Assembly: GCA_035507035.1 (NCBI GenBank)
Contig: DATJOJ010000028.1
Span: forward strand, 24,659 to 88,658
DNA length: 64,000 nucleotides
From: DATJOJ01 sp035507035
GTDB taxonomy: Bacteria > Acidobacteriota > Terriglobia > Terriglobales > Acidobacteriaceae
Direction: 5' to 3'
Below, one piece after another: positions 49,840 to 57,838 of this stretch; the first letter of the stretch is position 1, and each line of letters starts with the position of its first letter. The translations under genes and the position numbers were made by a program. The notes beneath the pieces are model-generated. The model was not told where the DNA came from and ran no database searches. It worked only from the letters and a program-made list of their open reading frames with translations.

Positions 49840-50201
49840 AACTTAAAATTATATTAGGGAAAGCTGGATTTTCGTTCGTGCACAGATAAATTTTCTAGTT
49901 GCACCATTTGCCAGACAGCCTACAATGGGCGGGTAATCTTTAGTTACAACTCACGGGTGACGTTCGACACGAGGGGGGATGCCGTTGGGAGACTCGTGGC
50001 AATGGTCCGTGACCGCAAGTTTGATGTTCAAATAGCGCGATGTGGTGGCTGCCCGTTGCCGCCAACAATCAGTAAGAGAAGATCACGTGCCGCTCGAACG
50101 CGAGGCGGCCGATCCCTCGGCGCTGAAGTACCCTTCCGTGTTCTAAATCTGCAGCCAGCAACCGACCAGACGTATTTCCTTGCCAGCACGGAGAGTTCGC
50201 G
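49840..50201. other. Gene-free stretch before the FixJ-like gene
   Basis: A 362-base interval. Besides the minus-strand promoter of the small coiled-coil gene, I see no gene; an open frame of 82 codons (49957-50205) is Arg/Ser-rich with no ribosome binding site and is likely chance. The end of the stretch is the leader of the response regulator. Confidence 0.35.
49848..49853 (-). promoter_or_regulatory. Possible -10 box of the coiled-coil gene
   Basis: On the minus strand TATAAT is followed after eight bases by the ATG of the small gene. A start site at the usual distance would lie at or next to the codon, so the transcript would be leaderless. The -35 region is not clear. Confidence 0.3.
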
Positions 50202-50822
50202 ATGAAAGAATCTTCTGGCAAGGTATTTGTGATCGATGATGACCCATCGATGAGGGATACGCTGAAGAGCCTGGCAGGTTCGGTCGGATTACAAGCCGAT
50301 GCGTTCCCTTCGCCGGCCGACTTCCGGCAAGCGCGGCGTCCCGATCTCCCGGCCTGTTTGATCCTGGATGTGAGACTTCCAGGGAGCAGCGGGTTGGATT
50401 TTCAGAGGGAGCTGACGGCGGCGAAAGACTTCATTCCGGTTATCTTCATCACGGGGTACGGCGACATACGCATGGCAGTGCAGGCAATGAAGGCGGGCGC
50501 AGTCGATTTCCTGACCAAACCATTTCGGAACCAAGACGTGCTTGACGCGATTCATCAGGCGCTGGACCGCGACCGCATGCGGCGCTACCACGAAGCAGAG
50601 GTGGCGGCGCTGCGGAAACGGGTGGATTTGTTGACGCCGCGCGAACGAGAAGTCTTGCCGTTGGTTGTGTCTGGCTTGCTCAACAAGCAAATCGCAGCGG
50701 AAATCGGGATTAGCGAAGCCGCGGTCAAGGTGCACCGCAATCAACTCATGCATAAGTTGGGTGCGGAATCCGTAGCCAAGCTGGTGAGGATGGCCCTGAA
50801 ACTGGGCATTCCCGGACATTAG
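50202..50822 (+). CDS. FixJ/NarL-type response regulator
   Basis: A 206-residue response regulator. Receiver domain (about 1-120) with DDDP (11-15), the phosphorylated Asp at 56 (ILDVRLPG), FITGYGD and K near 105 (FLTKPF). The LuxR-type helix-turn-helix at the C-terminus reads LTPREREVLPLVVSG and EIGISEAAVKVHRNQLMHKL. FixJ-like proteins respond to a histidine kinase; none is adjacent. It precedes a sigma-54 activator on the same strand. Confidence 0.9.
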   Translation: MKESSGKVFVIDDDPSMRDTLKSLAGSVGLQADAFPSPADFRQARRPDLPACLILDVRLPGSSGLDFQRELTAAKDFIPVIFITGYGDIRMAVQAMKAGAVDFLTKPFRNQDVLDAIHQALDRDRMRRYHEAEVAALRKRVDLLTPREREVLPLVVSGLLNKQIAAEIGISEAAVKVHRNQLMHKLGAESVAKLVRMALKLGIPGH

Positions 50823-50839
50823 CAGCAGCGCTTACAAAG

Positions 50840-50855
50840 GTAAAGTAAACTTTAC
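50840..50855. promoter_or_regulatory. 16-bp inverted repeat between two regulator genes
   Basis: GTAAAGT, two bases, ACTTTAC: a perfect inverted repeat 18 bp after the FixJ-like gene stop and 205 bp upstream of the sigma-54 activator. Could be an operator for either neighbour or the start of a terminator; no T run follows. Confidence 0.35.
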
Positions 50856-51060
50856 TAACAGCCAGTGGATTCCCTGGTCGACTACTGCTAGGCTCCATTG
50901 TCTCCCCCCCGTGCGAGTGTCGGCATCGTTCCCAAAAGCGGAACGCAATCAGCATTTTCGGGTTCCAACACGAAGGTTCTGTGAGCTATTATTGGTTTAA
51001 GGAAGGGTTGCAATTTACGCGGGCGTTACCACGAGGGGGCGTAAACGTGGTCTCGCGCCA

Positions 51061-53106
51061 ATGGTTTTAGATCGCCACTTCGAAGAAAACGATGTTTCGC
51101 GTTGTCACGAAGCTTTGCTGGAGATTGCGGACTTAGCGGTTCATCAATCTACGCTGGCGGAGCTATCACGTGAACTAACCAAGCTTCTGCACCGTTACTT
51201 CTCCTTTCAAATCGCCGGTTCCTATCTTCACGATCCCAGCAAGGATGTTATGCGACTGATGCTCTGGGAGAGTCCCCAGTCGGCTGATACGGCGATGGAG
51301 TTGCCAATAGAAGGCAGCACCTCTGGATGGGTTTGGCAGAACCAGCGGCCACTTGTTCTGACTAATCTGGAAGAGGAAAACCGCTTTGCCGAGTCGCAAA
51401 AATTGTTTAAGGGAATGGGCGTGCGGGCCCTTTGTGAAGTGCCTTTGACTGCGGCGCAACGGCGTATTGGCGTGTTAAGCATGGCCAGCAACAACGGTCA
51501 TGTGTATTGCGAGCAAGATGTTCAACTGCTCTCTCGGATCGCAAACTCAATTTCCTCAGCCTTACAAAACGTTCTTACCAGCGCTGCGCTTCAGCACGAG
51601 AAAGAGCGGCTGGAAGCGTTGCTGAATGTCAGTACCGCACTCATGGCCAGCGTTGAGGTTGATGAAATCGTCCCGGCAATCTCCGATTTCCTTCAACGAG
51701 TGATCGAACACGATTTCGCCAGTGTGGCTCTCTACGAAGAGGGCAGCAAAGAGCTTCGAGTGTATGCGCTCGATGCAGAGGTTGCAGGAGACTCCAGCAG
51801 CGCCCCGGGAGGGCTCTTGCTACCCATATCGGACCCCTCGTTTTTGCACGGCGAAGCTAAAATGCGCAACCGTGAGGAACTGCTGGAAATGGGTACCAGT
51901 CTCGATCGGATGATTCTGGAGCGCGGGATCCAATCTCTCTGTTCGCTTCCGCTGATTTCCCGCCGAGGCACTCTCGGGGTCCTGCATGTGGGCAGCCGGC
52001 AAACCAAGGCATTCCTTTCCCAGGATCTCGTTTTCTTGCGTCAAGTGGCAGCGCAAATCGCGGGTGTGCTCGACAACGCCTCAGCTTACCGCGAAGTGAA
52101 AAAACTGAGCCGGGCTCTGAGCCGAGAAAAGTTGTATTTGCAGGATGAAATTCGTTCGGTCGTCAACTTCGACGAAATCATCGGTGACAGCCCTGCTCTG
52201 AAACGCCTGCTCACCAATGTGCAGACTGTCTCCCCGAGTGACGCAAGCGTACTTATTTTAGGAGAGACGGGGACGGGCAAAGAACTTGTAGCGCGGGCTA
52301 TCCATCGTTTAAGCGGTCGAGCAGAGGCCAGTTTTATCAAGTTAAACTGTGCGGCAATTCCGACGGGGTTGTTGGAAAGCGAACTATTTGGGCATGAAAA
52401 AGGCGCGTTCACCGGCGCCATCACGCAAAAGATCGGGCGTCTGGAGTTGGCAGACAAGGGCACGCTCTTTCTCGACGAGGTGGGCGAGATTCCTCTGGAG
52501 CTCCAACCCAAGCTGTTGCGAGTTTTGCAGGACCAGGAGTTTGAGCGCCTGGGGGGAAACCGAACCATCAAAGTGGATATCCGGTTGATCGCGGCGACCA
52601 ACCAGGATTTGCCGAAAAGGGTGGCGAATCACGAGTTCCGCAGCGATCTCTATTACCGGCTGAATGTATTTCCTATTCGCGTTCCGACCTTGCGTGAACG
52701 CAGCCGGGACATTCCTTTGCTGGTGCGGTATTTCGTGCAGAAATTCTCGAAACGGATGAACAAAAAAATCGAAATGATCCCGGCCGAGACAATGCGCACT
52801 CTCGAAGGCTGGCAATGGCCGGGGAATGTACGCGAGCTGGAGAATTTTATCGAACGCTCGGTGATTCTTTCGGAGGGAAGCTCGTTGTCGGCGCCGCTGG
52901 CCGAGTTAATACCCATGCGAGACGGCTGCACGCAGGGAACGACATTGGAGGACCTGGAGCGAGAGCATATCCTTCGCGTTCTGCGCGAGACCGGCGGTGT
53001 GATAGCTGGTGTCCACGGAGCAGCTGCGCGACTAGGCATGAAGCGGACAACCCTCCAATCGAGAATCCAAAGACTAGGAATTACGCGGGCTGAGTACGAA
53101 AACTGA
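51061..53106 (+). CDS. Sigma-54-dependent transcriptional activator with two GAF domains
   Basis: A 681-residue bacterial enhancer-binding protein. Two GAF domains (about 20-180 and 190-345) are followed by the AAA+ domain with Walker A GETGTGKE (401-408), GAFTGA (448-453, contacts sigma-54) and Walker B GTLFLDEVGEIP (about 471). A C-terminal Fis-type helix-turn-helix is at the end (AARLGMKRTTLQSRIQRL). The GAF domains bind small molecules, as in FhlA or NorR, so it is a sensor-activator. The stretch upstream has no visible sigma-54 -24/-12 site in this window. Neighbours are a FixJ-like regulator before and a Crp/Fnr protein after. Confidence 0.92.
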   Translation: MVLDRHFEENDVSRCHEALLEIADLAVHQSTLAELSRELTKLLHRYFSFQIAGSYLHDPSKDVMRLMLWESPQSADTAMELPIEGSTSGWVWQNQRPLVLTNLEEENRFAESQKLFKGMGVRALCEVPLTAAQRRIGVLSMASNNGHVYCEQDVQLLSRIANSISSALQNVLTSAALQHEKERLEALLNVSTALMASVEVDEIVPAISDFLQRVIEHDFASVALYEEGSKELRVYALDAEVAGDSSSAPGGLLLPISDPSFLHGEAKMRNREELLEMGTSLDRMILERGIQSLCSLPLISRRGTLGVLHVGSRQTKAFLSQDLVFLRQVAAQIAGVLDNASAYREVKKLSRALSREKLYLQDEIRSVVNFDEIIGDSPALKRLLTNVQTVSPSDASVLILGETGTGKELVARAIHRLSGRAEASFIKLNCAAIPTGLLESELFGHEKGAFTGAITQKIGRLELADKGTLFLDEVGEIPLELQPKLLRVLQDQEFERLGGNRTIKVDIRLIAATNQDLPKRVANHEFRSDLYYRLNVFPIRVPTLRERSRDIPLLVRYFVQKFSKRMNKKIEMIPAETMRTLEGWQWPGNVRELENFIERSVILSEGSSLSAPLAELIPMRDGCTQGTTLEDLEREHILRVLRETGGVIAGVHGAAARLGMKRTTLQSRIQRLGITRAEYEN

Positions 53107-53347
53107 GGTGTCCGACCGTCCGCGACTTGGTTTTTTCTGACGAAAATTCGGCATCCTGCCCAACGGTCGTCAGCAAAGAGTCCGGTGGACATTGCCCAAA
53201 GCGACCCAGCGAAAATTCGACGCCCATGATTCCTGCAACTTAAGCTTCGCCCCTCACCTGTCCCAGTTTGGCAGGGTTCTTGCCATAGGCATCCTTTCAT
53301 TTCACGAAACCGAGGAATGAAGACTCCTTGACGCTTCCAGGTGGACT

Positions 53348-54457
53348 ATGGACTCCGGCCTGACCCTGAACCCAATTATCGGTCCTGGCGACTACCGAAC
53401 AACTCCTACATACCACGGGGGTGACTTTGCCAAATCCTGGCTCATGCCCGAGCAATTCAGCAATGTGGTGTCGGACACCAAGCCGGCGGCGGTTGATCCG
53501 CTATACATCATGGCTCGCGCTTTGGAGTGGCAACAAGAAAGGAATCCGGATGCAGGCTGGGAGTTGGTGCAACTGACTCGTTCAGAAGATGACGACGTGC
53601 GGGTTTTGGCTGTTGCACTGCTGGCCAAAGTGGAGCGAATACGCGCTCGAGACGTCCGACGAGCCAGACGGAAGCTGGAGCAGTTGCGGATGGCGAGCAC
53701 CCGGGACGCAACGCTAAAGAGTTCGCAGAAAGTGAATGGAATGAACACTCCGTACGGACTGGAAATGGTGGAAAACTGCATGACATGCGGTCTGCGCAGG
53801 AAGCAATGGTTCTGCGGACTTTCGACGGAAAGTTTGAGATCGCTCGGAGATGCGAGTCACCTGATCACATATCCCTCTGGCGCGTTGCTATTTGTTGAAG
53901 GACAAAGCCCGCGCGGTGCCTTTGTGCTTTGCGCGGGAAAGGCAAAACTCTCGACCACCTCGCGCGAAGGTAAGGTGCTCATCTTGCGGATTGCAGAGGC
54001 GGGCGAAGCTCTGGGCTTGAGCGCAGTGATTTCCGGCGAACCCTTCGAACTCACGGCAGAAACCACCGGACCGTGCCAGGTGAATTTCATCGAACGCGAG
54101 GCATTGCTGCAGAGAATCGAGAAGAACGGCGAACTGGGGCTGCGATCTTCACAGGCACTGAGCCGCGAATTCCAATCCGCGTACCGCGATATCTACGATC
54201 TTGTGCTTGCGCGTTCGTCGGCAGGAAAGTTGGCGAAGCTTTTGCTTTCGTGGACGGAGCGGCAGGAGAAACCTGCCAATGGCGAAATTCGCATTCACCC
54301 GACACTTACTCACGAAGAGATGGCGCAGATGATCGGCGCCTCGCGGGAGACGGTGACGCGGCTCATCGGGGATTTAAAACGAAGGGATTTTATTCGCATG
54401 GAGGGTTCAACTCTGGTCATTCGCAATCGGGTGGCGCTGGAAGCGATGGCTGCTTGA
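53348..54457 (+). CDS. Crp/Fnr-family regulator with an unusual N-terminal extension
   Basis: From about residue 132 (MNTPYGLEMVENC) the protein is a normal Crp/Fnr regulator: C-M-T-C near 145, a cyclic-nucleotide-type beta roll (YPSGALLFVEGQSPRGAFVL), dimer helix, and helix-turn-helix LTHEEMAQMIGASRETVTRL. The first 131 residues are an extra region with HEAT-like helices (WELVQLTRSEDDDVRVLAVALL) and basic tail. An alternative start at 53741 would give the normal length. NCMTCGLR may hold a metal or Fe-S ligand as in Fnr, with too few cysteines for a standard four-Cys cluster. Confidence 0.82.
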   Translation: MDSGLTLNPIIGPGDYRTTPTYHGGDFAKSWLMPEQFSNVVSDTKPAAVDPLYIMARALEWQQERNPDAGWELVQLTRSEDDDVRVLAVALLAKVERIRARDVRRARRKLEQLRMASTRDATLKSSQKVNGMNTPYGLEMVENCMTCGLRRKQWFCGLSTESLRSLGDASHLITYPSGALLFVEGQSPRGAFVLCAGKAKLSTTSREGKVLILRIAEAGEALGLSAVISGEPFELTAETTGPCQVNFIEREALLQRIEKNGELGLRSSQALSREFQSAYRDIYDLVLARSSAGKLAKLLLSWTERQEKPANGEIRIHPTLTHEEMAQMIGASRETVTRLIGDLKRRDFIRMEGSTLVIRNRVALEAMAA

Positions 54458-54471
54458 GAGCGGCCCTCCCA

Positions 54472-54510
54472 AGAGAAACGGCCGGAGCCTCCTCCCCGGC
54501 CGTTCTCTTT
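54472..54510. terminator. Bidirectional hairpin between convergent genes
   Basis: AACGGCCGG and CCGGCCGTT form a perfect 9-bp stem around ten bases, extended by AGAG/CTCT across a bulge. It sits between the Crp/Fnr gene (plus) and the TonB receptor gene (minus). The T run on the plus strand is short (CTCTTTC), so termination is likely but not sure. Confidence 0.6.
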
Positions 54511-54528
54511 CAAACCGGTTTTGCTCCT

Positions 54529-57369
54529 CTAAAAATGAAATCCAAGCTGCGCCGTCAGGCTGCGCGGAGTTACGTAGTGCGTTCCGCTGAAGGTCGACAG
54601 GAAGTTGTAGAGCACATAATTGTTCGCCAGGTTGATAGCGGTCAATTGCAAGCTCCATTTGTATCTCTCGCCGTGAAAGAGATTGTCGTGGCCCAGAGAG
54701 AGATCGAACAGACTCCGGGACGCGATGCGGGGCGGATAGTGGTCATCGTTCTCGGCGCCATTCGGTGGCACGTTTACAAGGCTGGATCCGATTGGCGCGA
54801 TGCAAGGCGAAGGCAGCGGGGTGGTCGGGGTTGCGTGGACCCCATTGCAAGTGAAGCCCGCTTGGTATTCCTGATCGGCCGTCAGCGGGTTGCCGAAGAC
54901 ATCCTGCAAGAAGACGCCTGGCAGCCCGTTGACTGTGGTGGACTGCGGACAATCGTTGTTCGGCCCTATTCCGTAGCAGGGCGCATTGCCGGCGACCAGG
55001 CCGCTGTCATACCGCCAGTTGAAGCCGAGCCAAGGCCCGCGCTTCCAGGGCTGGTATTGCAAGTGGGTGGTCTGGTTGAACTTTTCGTCGTGGTCAATGC
55101 GGAACACTCCGCTGGGCGCCAAGGGAGCAGCTCCAGCTCCTCCGATTTGCGGGGCGAAGAAGCGTGCCGCCACGCTTGAGAAAACCACCAGCGCGGAGAA
55201 GCCATGGAGGTTGGGTACGCTCACGCGCCCCGCATATCCGGGAATTTTTGAGTTGTGCCATTCGATGGGGAACGTGATCGGAGTATCGCCGAGCACACTG
55301 AAATCGTAGCCATTGTGCGTGTACTTCCAGATGTAATCGCCGGAGAAGACGAGATACTTCCCGAAAGCCTGCTCGAACCCAGCATGGAACTCATTGCGAA
55401 AGCCGGGACTCAATGGGGTCAACGCCAAGGAAGAACATGCGAGGAGCGGGTTCAGTACAGGGTTGGCGCATCCGATGCTCGAAAGCACCAGATTTTCATT
55501 GAAAGGAGACTCCAAGGTGCGAGCGTAGGAGACGCGGAGGATCGTATTGGTTTTCTTGACATTGTAAGCCACACCCAAACGAGGCTCGGCCTGCCGCGCG
55601 ATGGTGATCCCGTTGTAGAGATCCCCACGAATGCCCAGGTTCAAAGACCATCTTCCCTTCGTTATGGTGTCTTCCACGTAAAGGGCAAGTTCCTTCACGT
55701 CAGTGTGGCCGTTGAAAGTGTAGAGGCTTCCGCCACGGGTCAAGTCGTAACCAGCCAGAACTGGGTTGTAGTAAGGGTAAAGAGCGTTGCCTGGTGCGTT
55801 CGGATTGGAAGCGTTGTTTTGCTGATAGATGCCGATGTTGCCGGGGCAGTCTGTGGTAGTGAGACCGGGTGCCGCAACGTACGGGTACGGATTTACCGAG
55901 CTGGTCGGCACAGCAGTTATGCAGGGCGCGTTGAAGGTCGGATCAACGATGCCGAGAGTGTCGTCTTCATTAAGGAATGTTTGTTGATAAGTGACGCCGG
56001 CTTTGATGTTGTTGATCCCTTTGACGTAAGAGAGATCGGATCGAAGCCCGGCGTTCGTGAGCGTGCGGTTCTGACCCACGGATTGCCTCTGAAGACTCGG
56101 AGGCCCGAGGTCGGCGAACGGATTGTCGCTGGGGTAATAGTTATAGTCGTCACGGCGAACGAATGCGCCCAACGTAAATACGGCGTTTGAACTTAGCACG
56201 TGCGTCCAGGAAGGAGCGATGTTGAACGTCCCGATCTTGGAGCGCTGATCGGTCGATCCCACGGCGATTCCATTGGGACCAATTCCGTCAAAGGCTGCCA
56301 TTTGCGGCTCAATCCCGAACAGTCCGCTCCAGGGGGTTGCGTTCTGGGCATCGAACGAGTTCGGCGTCTGGAACCAACTCCGGCTGTAGCCGACGTTCAG
56401 GTGGATGGAGTCGTCGGTGGAGAGTTGATAGTCCACGCGGTCGAACAAATTCTGTTCGTTGCCTTTGTCGTGCATCACGGTGAATTCTGGTGGATCCAGG
56501 AATCGGCCGGTGTTCAAACCGTTGGCGGAGATGAAATTTCCCCAGTTCTTCCCTCCGTAAGCGAGATCGAATCCCACGTTGGATGTTCCAAACGACCCAT
56601 AGGAAGCGTTGATGCTGCCATGCGGAGTGGTCACTCCCTGGCCTGAGCGTGTGGTCGCGACAATCACAACGCTGGTCTTGCCTCCGTATTCTGCGGGCGG
56701 CGCACCCGAGATGACTTCCATGGATTCGATCGAATCGACGGGAAGCTGGTTGGAGAAAACTTTGCTCTGCTGATCGGTGATGGGCTGACCATCGACGGAG
56801 AACGAATTTTCCGCGTGATCGCCCAAACCGTGGAACAAGCCGTTGGAATCGGCAGCGATTCCCGGGGTCGCGAGCGTAACCAGAGAACTCAGCGACGACG
56901 TCGTGCTCTCCAGCGGAAGCCTGTCGAATAGGCTCTTGTCCACGTCGGTGTGAAAGGTTGGGTTGTTCTCCAGCAAGTCTTCTGCCGAGGCTTCCACGGT
57001 GATACTCTCCGACGATCCCTTGATTTCCAGGTCGACGTGGAGATCAATGGGCACAGCGGAGCGGATATCGATGTCCTCAACGTGCGGAGAAAACCCTGTC
57101 GCCGTGACCGTTAAATGGTACGGATTAAAGGGCACATTCGGGATGGTGAATTTTCCGGATGAGTCGGTGGTGGTTGTACGGTCAAACTGGCTAACCGGAT
57201 TGCGAACTTCCACCGCTGCATGGGCCACAGCGGCGCCTGAGGGGTCCAAAACTGTACCGGTGATAGCAGTCGAGTTTCCAGCAGTCTGTGCCGCCGCAAA
57301 TGGGATCAGCACAAGACACAACGCCGCCACAAAGGCCGCGTAAACGGACTTCTTATAAAACCCCAGCAT
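54529..57369 (-). CDS. TonB-dependent receptor with carboxypeptidase-regulatory domain (Oar-like)
   Basis: A 946-residue outer-membrane protein. A signal peptide (about 1-27) is followed by a carboxypeptidase-regulatory-like domain (ITGTVLDPSGAAVAHA, about 36-115), a plug domain (about 130-250, SVDGQPITDQQSKVF and VISGAPPAEYGGKTS) and a beta-barrel ending in LTAQLGFHF with a terminal Phe. Receptors of this Oar type are common in Acidobacteriota. The neighbouring genes (His/Cys protein, P1B ATPase, RcnR-like repressor) suggest metal uptake or release, but the ligand is not known. No TonB or ExbBD is here. Confidence 0.92.
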   Translation of the reverse strand: MLGFYKKSVYAAFVAALCLVLIPFAAAQTAGNSTAITGTVLDPSGAAVAHAAVEVRNPVSQFDRTTTTDSSGKFTIPNVPFNPYHLTVTATGFSPHVEDIDIRSAVPIDLHVDLEIKGSSESITVEASAEDLLENNPTFHTDVDKSLFDRLPLESTTSSLSSLVTLATPGIAADSNGLFHGLGDHAENSFSVDGQPITDQQSKVFSNQLPVDSIESMEVISGAPPAEYGGKTSVVIVATTRSGQGVTTPHGSINASYGSFGTSNVGFDLAYGGKNWGNFISANGLNTGRFLDPPEFTVMHDKGNEQNLFDRVDYQLSTDDSIHLNVGYSRSWFQTPNSFDAQNATPWSGLFGIEPQMAAFDGIGPNGIAVGSTDQRSKIGTFNIAPSWTHVLSSNAVFTLGAFVRRDDYNYYPSDNPFADLGPPSLQRQSVGQNRTLTNAGLRSDLSYVKGINNIKAGVTYQQTFLNEDDTLGIVDPTFNAPCITAVPTSSVNPYPYVAAPGLTTTDCPGNIGIYQQNNASNPNAPGNALYPYYNPVLAGYDLTRGGSLYTFNGHTDVKELALYVEDTITKGRWSLNLGIRGDLYNGITIARQAEPRLGVAYNVKKTNTILRVSYARTLESPFNENLVLSSIGCANPVLNPLLACSSLALTPLSPGFRNEFHAGFEQAFGKYLVFSGDYIWKYTHNGYDFSVLGDTPITFPIEWHNSKIPGYAGRVSVPNLHGFSALVVFSSVAARFFAPQIGGAGAAPLAPSGVFRIDHDEKFNQTTHLQYQPWKRGPWLGFNWRYDSGLVAGNAPCYGIGPNNDCPQSTTVNGLPGVFLQDVFGNPLTADQEYQAGFTCNGVHATPTTPLPSPCIAPIGSSLVNVPPNGAENDDHYPPRIASRSLFDLSLGHDNLFHGERYKWSLQLTAINLANNYVLYNFLSTFSGTHYVTPRSLTAQLGFHF

Positions 57370-57434
57370 GATTCCTCCACGAGATTAGGGATCAACGGTA
57401 AATCTGTACGGCTGGAACCAACTTTCGTCTGACC

Positions 57435-57737
57435 CTAGACCGCTGGAGGCGGCCGAATGTGGAGAGAGGAAGCAACCTCGCAGGTTTTCGAGACAGGCTC
57501 GGATACGACAACGAGAGTTGTCTCAACAAATAAAGGAGCAGGTGGGGAAACGACGTGACTGAGAATTCCCGCATGCGCCACCGAGCACATGGTGCACTCG
57601 TGGCTGGGAATCTTGGAATCCTCGGTGTGGACGTGAGTGGCCTGAATAAAGCCCGTGAAAACGACGATCAGGACACAGAAAACAGACAACGCCCGAAAGA
57701 CCGTTTGCGGCCACGAATTGGGTCTGCTTCCAGCCAA
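57435..57737 (-). CDS. Small His/Cys-rich exported protein
   Basis: A 100-residue protein. A hydrophobic N-terminal segment (about 14-32, VFRALSVFCVLIVVFTGFI) is followed by THVHTEDSK and SHECTMCSVAHAG, a cluster of three His and two Cys that could bind a metal. It resembles DUF2946-type proteins, which often accompany copper or other metal genes. It lies between the P1B ATPase and TonB receptor genes on the same strand, so it likely belongs to the same unit. Confidence 0.7.
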   Translation of the reverse strand: MAGSRPNSWPQTVFRALSVFCVLIVVFTGFIQATHVHTEDSKIPSHECTMCSVAHAGILSHVVSPPAPLFVETTLVVVSEPVSKTCEVASSLHIRPPPAV

Positions 57738-57838
57738 ATCTCTCAGCTCCCCACGATGTCACTCCAGATTACTACAAAGCTTGTGCGATGCACTACGTAA
57801 CTCAAAAGATGCTAATCAGAGAAAGACGAGGGAGATGC

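Noticed and set aside
49957..50205. 82-codon frame before the FixJ-like gene
   Set aside because: Arg/Ser-rich, no ribosome binding site, no family, although it overlaps the next ATG by four bases.
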